The notes under the pieces were generated by a model. That model had not been told where the DNA came from and searched no databases. It saw only the letters and a program-made list of their open reading frames with translations. Shown here one piece after another: positions 1 through 11,639 of a stretch of DNA of 57,599 nt. Origin of the DNA: Mesotaenium endlicherianum. Lineage: Eukaryota > Streptophyta > Zygnematophyceae > Zygnematales > Mesotaeniaceae. The translations under genes were made by a program, and so were the position numbers. The first letter of the stretch is position 1, and each line of letters begins with the position of its first letter. The DNA is taken from the NCBI GenBank assembly GCA_009602735.1, contig WELA01007602.1, positions 33,053 through 90,651 of the forward strand, in the 5' to 3' direction.

Positions 1-45
<45 letters not shown>
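1..45. repeat. (CT)n microsatellite at window edge
   Basis: Pure CT dinucleotide repeat running off the left edge, followed by an imperfect TG-rich tract to about 71. It lies upstream of the first readable exon of the dikinase gene, so it is probably intronic. It may mark an assembly break. Confidence 0.95.
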
Positions 46-47
<2 letters not shown>

Positions 48-151
48 GTATGTGTGTGTATGTGTGTGTGCACGCACACGCGATACCTGCTGCGGTGGCC
101 ACAACAATGAGTTGATGGTGGGGACTCTGGGGCGCGCCTTGAGGGCAACAG

Positions 152-1626
152 ACTGGACGCCAGCTCGGAGTCGGTCACGGTGGTGGCGCACGAGGGGGCG
201 CTGCCGGACGCCAAGGTACTTGCTGCTGAGGGAGTCAGTGCAGCCGTGGATGCCGTAGCTGCCTCGGGCCAGTCTGCCCCGTCCACAGGATCTCAGCCCA
301 AAAAGGTACTCACGCTCTCTGCCACCTATGCTTGTGATGGTCTTTGAGCACTGTGAGCGAGTGCAAGGATGTGCGCGTCACAGCCCTGCCTGGTGCATCC
401 TTCAGAGAAGTGCTGAATGTGAAGATGGGGTGATGAGCAGGTGGTCCACGGCAAGGCAGGTGCGGTGCTGGAGCTGGCAGACGCTGATGTGGCACAGACG
501 GGAGCCAAGGCCGCTGCTTGTGGCGAGTTGGCTCGCCTCTCTCAGAGCAGCACTGCCCAGAAAGGTAGCTTCTCTCTCCGGTTGTCACGCGTGTAAGGGG
601 ATAGGGGAAGAGCGAGAGGCGGGGGGCAACAAGATCGTGTGGGCAGCAGTAGGGTGTGGCGAGGCATGCATGCCCCCCATAGAATGGTCCAGCGGTGTAG
701 CTGAAAGCTTGTTCGTGCGTGCGTGCGCGTGTGTCGTGTGTCCCACAGGCACATTCCAGGTGCCGGCAGGGGTGTGCATCCCATTCGGGGCCATGGAGGA
801 AGTGCTGCGCAGCAGCGGCTCTTTCGACCGCTTTGCCGACCTTGTGGCCAAGACAGAGTCTGCGGCCGTTGCGGGCGGCGAGCTGGACGGCGTGTGCAAC
901 GAGCTGAGGGAGCTGGTGCTGGCGCAGCAGGTGCCCAAGGCCGTGGTTGACAAGGTGGCGGCGGCGTTTCCGGCGGACGCGCGCCTCATCGTGCGCTCGA
1001 GCGCCAACGTGGAGGATTTGGCGGGCATGTCGGGGGCCGGCCTGTACGACTCCATTCCCAACGTGCGCCCGTCCGAAGCCGAGGACTTTGGCAAGGCGGT
1101 GGCGGGCGTGTGGGCGTCGCTGTACACGCGGCGCGCGGTGCTCAGCAGGCGGGTGGGCGGCGTGAAGCAGGCCGACGCTGCGATGGCTGTGCTGGTGCAG
1201 CAGATGCTGGCGCCGGACGTCAGCTTTGTGCTGCACACGCGCAGCCCCGTGGACGGCGACGAGAACGTGGTGCAGGCGGAGCTGGCGCTGGGCCTGGGAG
1301 AGACGCTGGCGTCGGGCACCCGCGGCAGCCCCTGGCGTCTGGCCACTAACAAGACGGACGGGTCCACTCGCACGCTGGCCTTTGCCAACTTCAGCGAGCT
1401 TCTCTCTGTCAGCTCGTCCACGGCGGCTGACGGCACCATGGTGAGCAAGGTGGCAGACTACAGCAAGCAGGCACTGTCACGCAGCTCCGATGCTCGCAAG
1501 GACCTTGGCAGGCGACTGGCAGCCGTCGGGCAGTACCTGGAGAAGGAGCTGGGGTGTGCCCAGGACATTGAGGGCTGCCTCGTGGGTGACGACATTTACA
1601 TCGTCCAGGCTCGCCCCCAGCCTTAG
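152..1626 (+). CDS. phosphoglucan water dikinase (PWD/GWD3-like), C-terminal part
   Basis: PWD phosphorylates glucosyl C3 of already phosphorylated starch in the plastid and so promotes starch breakdown. Three exons are readable: 152-305, 441-564 and 749-1626 (stop TAG), joined by GT-AG introns at 306-440 and 565-748; the joined frame gives about 384 codons. The last exon holds the PPDK-type ATP-binding domain: LIVRSSANVEDLAGMS, GLYDSIPNV, VWASLYTRRAVLSRR, FVLHT, LGLGETLASGTRG, and the usual C-terminus CLVGDDIYIVQARPQP. These follow plant PWD more closely than GWD1. The carbohydrate-binding module and phosphohistidine domain are absent and must lie left of the window. The 306-440 intron is short and stays open in one frame, so a longer exon there cannot be excluded. 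Confidence 0.9.
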
Positions 1627-3390
1627 AGAATGGCGGACCTCATGCGAGTCACATTTGCTTTTGCAGAGTAGATAAATGAGCACCAATTAGGTGGTTCACG
1701 AGGGACTTGTTTTATTCTTTCATTAATCTTATACTCAAATCAGTAGCGTTATGATAAGCCTTCCAATCGAGATATTATGCTAGTTAGACTAGAGATGACC
1801 AATGCCCTTAACCCCATTCAGAGTAAACCCGCTATTAAATCTGTACGTTTGGTGTAAGAAGTCCCGTCATATTTTATCTTATGGCCTATCTTTTTAAAGT
1901 CTTATTTGCCATAACCAGCCATGTTATTATATGAAGGCGTAGTACTCAAAAGTTGTTGGTTTGAATATGCATGCTTGCCCAAACTCTTGATCTCGAGGCT
2001 CCAAAATAGTGAAATCTGTGAGACACATGCTAGCAGCACCCTGCCAATGCGGCAGGTGGGTTACCTGCTACATTTTCCCACCCATACTATGACACCAGGA
2101 TGCTCTCATATGGCATGGTTGAAGCCCACTTGGGGCCATGCGTGTGAGATGTTGCGACACTAAGATGCTTCATGCTTGCTGTGGGAATCTGAGGTGATAC
2201 ATGTCAATGACTTCCGCACGGAATGCCTCGTGAGTATGGGGCTGCTGCTGCAGCCAGCTACGACATAGCTTGCTCTGGTCAAGTACGCCTTTCGTCTTAG
2301 GAGTATACCTTTGTGGTACCAGGCACCTGGAAGCAAGCATGAGCTGGTGGTAGAGTCCAGGTAGAGGCGAGGCTGAATTAAATGGAGGAAAAAGTACTAG
2401 CTGCGGGTAATTTCCCATATTCTTAGCAACGCTAGAGAGAAGCTTTTCAATATTTGCATGGTACCAGTATATAGAATGGTTGAACACAAAGTCGTCAAAT
2501 AATCCTCTCCCATTTTCTATATTGTGCGCGTACTACTTATGGCCACTCCAGCTGATTGAAGCATAGGATCATGACTTCAAGTGAGGCTGCCGGCACTCCT
2601 GGGGTTGTCGCACGCCATGATGGTCAGGTAGGGCCAGATATCCACTGTGTACATAGTGGGTATAGTCAATTACCTTATCGACATAAATTCATGCCCTGCC
2701 GTTTTAAGGTCACTTCCATCTCAACTCTTTCAAAAAACAAAATGACACCTGTGGATCACAGCGTGTAGGTTACAAAGGGTACTAAAATGCAACCCAAAAG
2801 ATGCATGATATCAGCCCTACCCTAAACAACTACACTCAATTTTCTTAATCTCGTGCAGGAAGGGGGGGTACACTCTTATCTCCCCCTCCAAAAAATTGTG
2901 GCAAAGCCGTCCCACAGCTAAACATCAGGGACACTCTCTTCAACACTCTCATAAGGTGCACCTAACACGGTCAAACTATCACTGTCTATGGCGGTAGGTC
3001 AAGTGGAGGTCAAATGGGACGCCCTCACTGACCCAAGGGCCCGATCGGGAATACGTAAGTGTCCCCTCCTTTCCCGCAGGGCATGCACTGCCTCCAGCAC
3101 GACACCAAGCCCCGACAGACCAATATGCAGCTGCTGCATCTGGCCAGCTCCCCGCAGGGCACTCTTGAAGCAACTGTCGCTGTTGCATCGCGACTATGCC
3201 ACCTGGCTACTCTTATCAAACCTACATGCGAGAAGGGAGAAACACGGAGACGACACCGTGGCAGTAGTGTGCCCATAGCTTGCCCCCAGCTTGTGTGAAG
3301 GTGCACAAGCGCAGCTCCTGCTTGGCGGCCCTTTGCGTTCCAGGCGCTCTGCCATTGCAAGGCAGGGCTGGAGAGGAAGGCACAAGGCCA
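1627..3390. other. intergenic, no gene recognised
   Basis: This stretch holds the 3' flanks of two convergent genes (dikinase on +, DCD on -). Short ORFs occur on both strands (for example 2170-2487 minus), but none shows a recognisable domain or a convincing splice context. No RNA gene was seen. Confidence 0.5.
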
Positions 3391-4352
3391 TCAGAAGCGG
3401 TACTCCTCTAAATCGTCTTTCTCGTCTTCAACTTGCCTTTTTCCGCATGGCCTTACCACGCCGATTACACGCCTGCCTGTGCTGCCTGCAGGCAGGTGGT
3501 CACCACTTTCACATCCAGGCGGTCTAGCTTGCCAGCCAGCAGGGGCAGGGACAAGACCCCCTTTGCCATGGAGCGTGAAGGGGGAGCTGCCCGGCTGCTC
3601 TCTCCTGAAGAGCTGCAGCAGTGCGTCCACCTGCACTCAGTCCGTCATCTCAAAAATCACCTCTCCCCTTAAAACATGCTCGCTCACTGTGCGCTGCTCA
3701 CTGCCCACTGACCTGCATGCAGAGGTGAGAGAGCCCGGCGAGATGCCTCACCTGGTACTGCTGGAGCTCATACGAGAACTTGTGCTGAGTGTAGAAGTTG
3801 GCCTCCACGGCCTTGCGGAACGCGCTCACGGGGAGCGCCTCGCATCGCGCCACGCACCTCACGCGCACCTGGCCACCCCTTCCCCTCAGCAAGCTAGGGA
3901 GAAAACACTCCCCAACTCTCATCAAGAGCTCATGCGTAGGACTTGTACCCTTCTGACCAGGGAGCATCCACAGCGCGGCACAGGAAGGGAAGGTTCTGCA
4001 AGCATGAGGTGTCATCTGCCAGCACCTGAGCTGGAAAGCTGGAGCCGCCAGCTGCCCACGCAGCGGGTTCCAGGTCGTGGCCGCCTCTGGAGACTGCCTC
4101 GTAGATGCCATACAGCTCTTTCTTCTGAAAGTTGAACAAAAACACCTTGGACCCAGGGACTACGCGATTTACGAGGCCCTGGTGGACGGCCGCCATGCCA
4201 AACAGCTGGCGTCTTAAGCACTCGCCCCTCGTTTTCTCATTACAACCGAAAATGAGGCCAGACACTGGCACCTGGTCGTGCTCATACGGCAAGTCCTCTG
4301 CTTCGGCGTCTGCTTCTTCAAAGGAGCCCTTATAACGCTTAGCCTGAGGCAT
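3391..4352 (-). CDS. DCD (development and cell death) domain protein
   Basis: The DCD domain is a plant-lineage domain found in stress and cell-death related proteins; its biochemical role is not settled. Exons on the minus strand: 4352-4026, 3868-3752 and 3630-3391 (last exon tentative), all phase 0, giving about 227 residues. Exon 1 has the diagnostic core: GLIFGCNEKTRGECLRRQLFG, then PGSKVFLFNFQKKELYGIYEA, GGHDLEPAAW and FPAQ. Exon 2 continues with VRVRCVARCEALPVSAFRKAV and the YELQQYQ end of the domain. The start is taken at MPQAKRYKG (4352); an in-frame Met at 4424 would add 24 residues. The C-terminal tail is charged (VEDEKDDLEEYRF) with no known fold. The domain call is firm; the tail exon is less sure because an alternative frame is open at 3470-3560. 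Confidence 0.83.
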
Positions 4353-5364
4353 GCCGAAACCACTTTCCTTCAACACAGCGCATCCCTGTTTACTGCTTCT
4401 GCCCGCAACCAGTGTAACAGACACTACATCTAGTCAATCCAATATAGAAAGCGAGCAGATGGCCAAACCATCAGATGACCTAGAGTATCAGCTAGTCCAT
4501 TTAGATGCAGACCGGCTTCCAAATGCCAGCCCAACTCTCTCTTCAACGAGCCTGCTATACACAACTGATGGAAATAACTGGAAAGTGCGAAGCATCCGCA
4601 CCTTTTAAGCATTGTCTTTGCGACAGGGGCTTGTTGCGTCCATTGCAGGGTTAGTTGCGACGAGGGGAGTGTGCATGAACTTCGATAACATCAAGAAAAG
4701 CAACCGATTGCAACTGATACATATAAGCTGCAGTCGTGTGCAGTCGAGTCCAATAGAAAAGCGATCGACTGCAAAAAAGTCAAAGGCAGTTCATCGTGTC
4801 TGTCTTTTCATGTGGTCGCCTTCGGTGCCAGGGTCATGAAAGGCGTGGAAGCTGCGTGGAAGGCTCGAGGCAATGTGGTAGACTTAGGACTATTTGTATC
4901 TATATTAGTGACACAGATCTTGGAAACCCCGAATGATGTCGCTAGAAAGAGCAAACTAGAGCCAGGGTAGCTTGTATTTACACAGACCACACGTTGAGGC
5001 CCATGTGTCCTTTACATACTTACGCGGGAAAGAAGGAAAGGCCAAAAACGTCGTCTATTTATAAGAGGCAGATAATTTATAATCAAGTAGGCACTCTAAT
5101 TACTAATAAAATCTGGTCTATAAAAATCAGAATTTCCATCATATGTGTAACCTGAAGTCTATACAAGAATTGACATCTGGATGAATCTAACAATGATTTG
5201 GTATAAACTGCAATCAATCAACATTGGACCATAATAAGTTACATTTTGGTCCAGAGTCAAGGTGCGCATAATTGAACATCAACCATACTCCCCGTTGGGC
5301 CCGAGTCACAGCGGGCAGCATCAACCCTATTCAGACACGCTCGTTGGTTCATCTGCTGCTAAGC
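4353..5364. other. intergenic between DCD gene and transposon block
   Basis: Presumed 5' flank of the DCD gene followed by AT-rich sequence. No coding, RNA or repeat structure was recognised apart from short spurious ORFs. Confidence 0.45.
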
Positions 5365-5435
5365 TTATGATATATGTGAATAAAATATAGAATAGAGGAA
5401 GATTTGGGCTTAATTGGAATAGAAGGAAAAATAGG
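5365..5435 (-). repeat. split direct repeat B, outer copy
   Basis: This matches 5751-5819 in the same orientation; both copies contain GAATAAAATATAGAATAGAG followed by GAAGATTT. In element sense it is the last (B2) terminal repeat. Confidence 0.7.
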
Positions 5436-5543
5436 GTAGCACTATCCAGATCTCTTTTTTAATCTATCACATTCTATTTATTTTTATCTAATCTATCTAA
5501 TACGATCGATTTTTATCAAATATTCTCCAAGTTGGGTTGGGTA

Positions 5544-5754
5544 GGATCTACTAGTGCCCCTCACTTTTGTGCAATGACTGCTAAAGTGCTAAGGACTTCT
5601 AATAGTAGTAGTGACTGCTCTCTCGCTTTTAAAAAAAAATTGCGCAATATAAGATGTAAAACTTATACTTTTGACTAAATTTTGAATGTAAATTCATATA
5701 ATATCATAAATCTTGATTTGACACATGCCTTCGGCATGTCAAATCTTCAATTTA
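5544..5754 (-). repeat. split direct repeat A, downstream copy
   Basis: This matches 18259-18477 in the same orientation, with shared blocks GGATCTACTAGTGC, GCAATGACTGCTAAAGTGCT, CTTATACTTTTGACTAAATT and TTGATTTGACACATG. The two copies lie at opposite ends of the tyrosine-recombinase element. Confidence 0.8.
5715..5745. repeat. hairpin inside repeat A
   Basis: Two arms (GATTTGACACATGCC and GGCATGTCAAATC) pair around a TTC loop with one two-base bulge. The copy at 18259-18477 has decayed so that the right arm no longer pairs fully. Confidence 0.75.
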
Positions 5755-5819
5755 TGATATGTTTGAATAAAATATAGAATAGAGGAAGATTTATGCTTAG
5801 TTGAACAGAAGAAAGAATA
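5751..5819 (-). repeat. split direct repeat B, inner copy
   Basis: This is the second copy of the 5365-5435 sequence. It directly abuts repeat A, giving the B1-A2-B2 cluster expected downstream of the recombinase gene in PAT/Ngaro-type elements. Confidence 0.7.
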
Positions 5820-6849
5820 ATGAGAAGCATACATATAATAAAAGAATAGGAATAGGTGTATGAAGAGAGAAGAAGGAAAAAACAGGAAAAAATAGAGAAA
5901 AAAGGGAAGAGAGCATAATGCAGCTATGGATGGGTGCAAAATTAATTAAGCTTAGCATAACTAGTCTGACAATTACAGGATTTGAATGCTAATTACAATA
6001 TGACGTGAGAATTAGCTATATTTAATATTCATGCAACAGCAATCACGTAACAGCCTACATTGTCTTGTTTCATTTGTGCCTTCTTTTTTTCTAGAAGGCT
6101 TCTGTGAGCTGTCTTTGGTTGTATGCTGTTTCCTTTCCTGCATCCGAAATAGCAATGATAACACCTGTCTACGGTATTTTTTGATCTAGCTCTATCACAT
6201 ACATCTCTTTTGCTTGTTCAAATTTTCATCTTCCCATCTTTTTTAGATTTTTATCGAAAACTTCTATGTTAGAAACTGCAAGTGTTGCACTTTCTTAAAG
6301 GAATGTGTGCCAAAATCTTTAGTCTACACCAGTTTCTAAGGGTGGTATATGCAGGTGCATTATCTATCATCTTACCAGCTTTGTCTATTGTTTATATCAC
6401 TAACCCTTTTTGTGGAAATTTTTTCAACTACTGCACAAGTCTGTAGGCTATCTCCACTAGGCACCATTTTTCTCTAATCCAAAATAATAAGGATACTCTG
6501 CCCAGGCTTTGCTGATCATTTTTAGCTTTAAATATTAGTAGTTCTAAAGTGAAATGAATTGCCTTATTAATAGGTAATTAACGATTAATAAAAGATATTT
6601 ATATCAGCAATAATCTTTATGGTACTTTTTGGTTAACTTATTAATCAGCAAAAACCGCACAATTAGCTTAGGCAACATTCATAAGTCAAATGCAAGTTAT
6701 GAGCATCCATCATGCAATCAGTAAACTCATACATAAGCAAGGATAGTCAGTAGTTCGTGTAACGGCTTGTCGTATTGGATTCAGACGTTCTCTCAGTAAG
6801 CTGTACAGAGAGTTGGCCTCGTTTTTGAATGCCGAACTCGAGGGCATAA

Positions 6850-7650
6850 CCTAACCTATGTACATGGAAGGAGTTTACTTTTTAACGGCAAGTGCAATGG
6901 CACCGTCTACCCGAAAGTTAACCACGTTGGTAAGACCTCGACTAACCAAATCCACAGCCATCTTCCATCATCCTGAATCGCCATCCACCCAAGGGTGTCA
7001 TCTGGCCACTCATCTAGCATATCACACTTAAATGCATAACTAGGCAGTACACTGATACTGAGTACGGCAATCAGCTAATTGTCAAAGAATGTGTCAGCAA
7101 GCTGACCAATACTAGACTTCAGCCTGCTGCTGTTGGCTAAATCATCGAAACGAATAAAATTAAAAATATCCAGCAGACTTAATATAAAGATTTAACTTTT
7201 ATTAACTATTATGTTTAAATAAATACTATATTAACAATGATATTGATTCATTACATGTAAACTCTATTTTGTGTGCCCCATTGATCCTTATATCTTCTAT
7301 CCTCACACTCATTATATCCGAGTATCTCATGAATCCATTGTACATAAAGAGAATTGTAGCTGCTTGCATTGGTGACCTGTCATCAGCTCCTAGACATGCA
7401 AAAATTCATCATTTCAGCTATTTTCTCTGTTGCTATTGGCTGCTTCTCATTGTTAAGTCTGTGCAAAATTCTGCTTGCTGCTTCTCTCACTGTCTTTAAA
7501 GCTAATGATGTAGTTGGGCTAAGTATGCTAAGCAGGCTGTGGGTGGTAAATATAGTAGCACTAGTTAGAAATCTTTGCCATGAAACGTCTGTCTTGCATA
7601 ACCTTGTGATGTACAATGCACATAATTCTGGCTCTGCAGGTAACTTTTTA
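6850..7650 (-). pseudogene. tyrosine recombinase (YR) domain of the retroelement, decayed
   Basis: A tyrosine recombinase would integrate the element's circular DNA copy. On the minus strand about 7616-7383 there is an N-terminal helical part with TVREAASRILHRL. A second open stretch just below it contains GFMRYSDIMSVRIEDI, which matches the box I region; the catalytic Arg is probably the codon at 7325-7327. Further down, about 7000-6870, an Ala/Val-rich stretch resembles the C-terminal end of such domains, but the H-x-x-R box is not clean and stops interrupt the frame. Family membership rests on these motifs together with the DIRS-like RT upstream and the split repeats. Confidence 0.62.
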
Positions 7651-7946
7651 AATTTATAATGCTCACAAAACTGTTGAAAATCATACCACTAAGGGCTGTA
7701 GGTCTTTAGTGAGCTTTCAACCCTGCTCTAAAACATAGATTCCATCTGTCTTCCTGAAGCTGTTGAAGCTCTCGATATCTTGTTATGATCTCAGGCTTCA
7801 GCTGCTCACACACTGAGGCACTATTCTTATAGCTTGTATATCTCACACAAATATATACCTTTTTTGCCAAATGCATCTCTATGTGAACCAGGCATTAATA
7901 TGTCTGAACTGTATCCTAGGTGAACTCCATCCTTAACCTCTGGTAT

Positions 7947-8198
7947 CTAGATTTGCAAGCCATCCATTTCTGGACACCATGTAGTTTCACCTAACATCAT
8001 CTTTGGCCACCAGCTGGTTGAATGCCAGATAGGAATAACCAGAGTGCATACAGCTTTATGCTTTTTGACATGCTCAATCACATGAGGAATCAATTGAGAG
8101 GGAGGGAAAGCAAAGTTATTCTCTCTAGACCAATCTGTTGTAAAAGCACCTACAACTTCAGTTCTTGAATAAGGTAGAATATAATTAACTCTAGGCAA
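7947..8198 (-). pseudogene. conserved post-RNase H segment of the YR retroelement
   Basis: An open stretch of 83 codons carries a pattern seen between RNase H and recombinase in DIRS-like elements: GAFTTDWSRENNFAFPP, then LIPHVIEHV and TLVIPIWHSTSWWP. It supports DIRS-like origin independently of the RT motifs. The 5' side (8250-8900) should hold RNase H but is too decayed to delimit. Confidence 0.65.
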
Positions 8199-8941
8199 CA
8201 GTTTGTTCCTAGATGTGGCAAACTTGTCAATTGAGTGGGGCCAAATTTTTACTCCACCTTCATGAAAGCTTCCTTGGTCAGGCTGTAATCATCTTTCTCA
8301 ACCGTCCTTGTAGTATATTCTAATTGTTGGTTCCGTCCTTAAGGCACCCATTGAATCTCATAAGTGATATATTTGTCTCCGATCCACTCATATAAAATGA
8401 TCACAAAGGTCTGTATGTCTTCCTTGTCCATCCCTCCTTATTTGATCAATTTGACTACTGCCTTGCAGTCAGATCTAATAAGGACTTGCTTTTCCATGGA
8501 TTTCTTAGGCTCTACAGTCTAGACCTCATGTACAATTCTCCCATCAAATCCTCAGTCAAGGCCATCACTGGTGGCTCACCTAGTACTGGCTGGTTGCTAT
8601 AAGGGTTGACCTGCTCATGTTGGACTCTTCATACAGTCCTTCTTTGCAGTAGATCTTTTTCCATCCAATTTGATCAGATGAAATCTGGGCTAGCATGGTG
8701 TCTTATAGGGTAGCCATTAAATGCTTAAAAATGAGCCTTCCAAAAATGCAAATCACCTTTCACTCTGTCATTTAACTGAACTCTTCTATCCCAGTCAACC
8801 TTAATTTTGAGAGTAGCAAAATATGAGCCTTGTGAAAATTCCAAAAAGCTATTTTTGTAGCAAGTACTTGTCCAGCCACAGAGGCTAACTGTTAGCCCAT
8901 ACACTACCCTGCTCCTTCTATTTGTTCAGCAACTTGTCAAT

Positions 8942-10390
8942 CTAAGTCATGAGCTTCTGCTTTCTTTTATCATCAATGAACAATTTCATGCTTCTAGAAT
9001 CTATAACCACTCCTAAGAATTGTTGTACCCTTGTACAGTTTAGCTGCGCTTTGTCAAAATTGATCCAAATGCCAGCATCTCTGCAATCCTTTGATACCTT
9101 ATTTTTTACCTTCACATGTTCTTCTTGGCTCTTACACATAAAAAGCCAATCATCCAGGTATGGGATCACTCTGATCCTTTTTTCTCTCCATCCTAGTTTA
9201 AAATTACTTGCGTATCGACCTAACTTGCCGTATTCATACTCTGTGTTATAGACGTATGCGTATCAAAAAAATACTTCCAAATTGGTTCAATTTTTTTTTA
9301 TTATTTAATACAAAAATAAGATCTTCCTCTTTACAGGCGGATAGTTGACCTCAACTATTTTTTGACCATCTACTTTTGACGCGCTCGTCATTCTCCACCC
9401 AACGCGATCGACAAAATTTGGAATTTTCAAAAATCTTCAAAAGTTGCAGCCGCAAACAACGTCATAGTGAGTACACACGTTTGACGTATTTTGGCGTATT
9501 TTACGTACAATCTTAGCACACCCGTATATACTTCACCGTATTTATTCAATACGTATAGGCCGTATTCGTATTTTAAAAACTATGCTCTTCATAGACCTGA
9601 ATTTACATTGTGGGGGGGTGCCCTTTGGAGTGATATTGTGGGGGGCCCCTCGAAATGTCTATTTTTTTCCCCCACCTCTGTCCTATACGGGTCACAAAAA
9701 CTGTGGTTCCTTGACCCCTCTGGTGAACACATAAGGAGCTGAAGCTAGGGCAAAAGGTGGGCTAGTGTAAGTTGTAGTATTGTCCCTCAAACTGGAATAC
9801 CAAATACTTTGTAAATTATGGATGTATTCTCACATGGTCGTATCCAGATTTTAGATCTAGAACAAAGAAGAAGATTCAAGAACCCAGGTTTTATCACATC
9901 TAGTAATTTTTGAAGCTCCTCGTATTTGAGAGGGACAAGCTTCAAATGCTTATAAACCACCCTCAAGTTCAGAATAAATCTAAATTTCTTTCTCTCGACC
10001 ACATTCAGTGGAGAGACACATGTTGATCTGCCAGGATTCTGCCATCTTACTGCTGCTCCTGAATCTAGGAGTTCCTGAATTTCTTGCTTAGTAAATTATT
10101 TGGTGCTTCCTGACGCCTTTGTGGTTTCTCCATTCACAATCAAGGGGAGGTCCTTTCTCATTCCATTCCAACTGATATCCGTGTCTCATAACAGACAGGA
10201 CAAAAAAGGTGTGGCACCAAGATTGCCTCCATACAAATTTTTCTCTCAAGCGAAAATCCATTTTCGAGTCCATCATCATATTGTTTTGTTGTATTACATC
10301 CATAGCTTTCTTACGTCCATATAGCAACAGTTTCAAATTCTCATCATCCAGAGCATCTCGGATCTCATCACATACAAGACCTTCAAGCAT
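8942..10390 (-). pseudogene. DIRS-like reverse transcriptase, interrupted and frameshifted
   Basis: The minus strand reads VMRHGYQLEW and KGPPL (10390-10088), then a new frame with KFRFILNLRVVYKHLKLVP and LKYEELQKLLDVIKPG (10002-9787). A further frame carries a FALASAPYVFTR block (about 9760-9710), and after a gap come RIRVIPYLDDWLFM (YLDD codons at 9149-9160) and FLGVVID. This order is that of DIRS-type reverse transcriptases. The APYVF block and YLDD are normally a few dozen residues apart; here about 490 bp of unrelated AT-rich sequence (roughly 9200-9690) separates them. Several frame changes show that the gene is dead. Confidence 0.72.
9200..9690. mobile_element. probable small insertion within the reverse transcriptase
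   Basis: This sequence breaks the RT between conserved blocks. It is AT-rich with many CGTAT/CGTATT words and two G/C runs near 9606-9665. No coding capacity and no clear terminal inverted repeats or target duplication were found, so the class is unknown and the limits are approximate. Confidence 0.45.
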
Positions 10391-10547
10391 AGCTTATAAT
10401 TCAGTTCAATTATTCTGACACACAGGCCTTTTTTATTTCTCATCAGCGGAAAATTTCCTGTACATCATCCTCAGAGACTTATTCTTCTAAAATTTGAGAA
10501 CTCTGTCATATTGGTCAATAGACCTCCCAATTAATTATACAAAAATT

Positions 10548-11126
10548 CTATCTCAATCTGTTACTGCTCCGATTACTGCTTGAAGTGAGGTTGATGGTTA
10601 GGTGGTGGCAACATGCCCGGACCCATCTGTGGAGGCTGCATCTGCTGCTGGTTAGGATAGATAGGAGTTGCTCTTGTTTCAAGCCTGCCATCGTATCTCT
10701 TAAGTGCTTGACAGTCAGGAGAGCAATGTCCAATATAACCACAATCATAACAATGAATTAATCTACCATCCTTAGTGAATCCTGACCTATTCTAGTTCAT
10801 AGATGCTCCATTCTCTTAAATTCCTTCAGCCTTGTCTCCATGCAATGCATCCAGGACTTCTGATTTTTTTTGTTATTGATGCATTTTTTCAACACCTCAT
10901 TGACCACAGGCCATTGATACTCCTTGGCCAGCCATACCAGCCTCTTCCTGAAAGCAATTGCAGCTAGACTGTTGCTTAGCATGGGACCTGTCTTGTCATA
11001 GTCGCCCTCAGATAATGCAGTCTGAGCCTGCAAGTTGGTTTCCTCGAGCTCGTTGATGAACTTGATCTGAGCTTTGTTGCCCTCAGACATCTTGCTCATA
11101 TTGTACATCTCCTTCTCCTCCTTCAT
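10548..11126 (-). pseudogene. YR retroelement gag, downstream half with zinc knuckle
   Basis: A minus-strand open stretch (11126-10797) begins KEEKEMYNMSKMSEG and is helix-rich, as Gag is. It is followed in another frame by a CX2CX4HX4C knuckle (C-YD-C-GYIG-H-CSPD-C) at 10752-10711 and a Pro/Gln-rich tail. The coding sequence continues on the far side of the gypsy insertion at 17812, where the same frame resumes once one copy of the 5-bp duplication is discounted. Confidence 0.7.
11122..11126. repeat. target-site duplication TTCAT, left copy
   Basis: TTCAT directly precedes the TG end of the left LTR. The same five bases follow the right LTR at 17807-17811, the expected length for Ty3/gypsy integration. 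Confidence 0.9.
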
Positions 11127-11629
11127 TGTAGTGAAACAGATAGATAAAGTACTTAGTAAAACAGAATACTTTATCTATTCAAGACAAGGATCTTTGAACA
11201 CAAGTGGTAGCTTCTTGAAAGAGAGATGGCTTCTTGAAAGTTAATATATTTCTGGATTTTGGCAAGTACAAGAGTGATTCTCCAATGTCTTTCTATGTTC
11301 TAGCTCTTGTTTATATACTTGCTACATAAGTAATTTCTAGGAAGGTGTATGTTGATGTGTTGGCACCCAACACATCCCAAAACTTGCCACCTCTTTCTAG
11401 AATAATGTACACATGTCCTTTTGACCTAAAAATGGCACATTTGACTTTTGCCACATGGAGTTCTTCTAGGTCTTTCCTCTAACTTCGAAAATGCCTTGGA
11501 AGGTTCAAAGGACATGAACCAAGTTACTAGAGTACCTATTCACACTTGACTCCACACAATACTACTCCAAATATATTTGAAAACATTAAAATATATGCAA
11601 ACTAATATATAATAACTCAAATCACTACA
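11127..11629 (-). repeat. 3' LTR of the gypsy element
   Basis: 503 bp bounded by TGTAGTG and CACTACA (inverted TG..CA ends). A TATATAAA box on the element sense strand lies at 11310-11317. It is nearly identical to 17304-17806 and to the LTR at 35079-35581. Confidence 0.95.
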
Positions 11630-11639
11630 TCACCCCCCC
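11630..11639 (-). other. polypurine tract (plus-strand primer)
   Basis: On the element sense strand a G-rich purine run (GGGGGGGTGA) lies immediately before the 3' LTR, the position of a polypurine tract. It is short and has one T. Confidence 0.65.

Noticed and set aside
310..1448. Long minus-strand ORFs across the dikinase exons
   Set aside because: They are antisense shadows of GC-rich coding sequence; the plus strand has clear PWD motifs and splice sites.
2170..2487. 105-codon minus-strand ORF
   Set aside because: No domain, no splice context, and AT-rich surroundings where ORFs of this size arise by chance.
5739..5939. 66-codon minus-strand hydrophobic ORF
   Set aside because: Its Phe/Leu-rich composition comes from AT-rich purine/pyrimidine tracts overlapping the split repeats.
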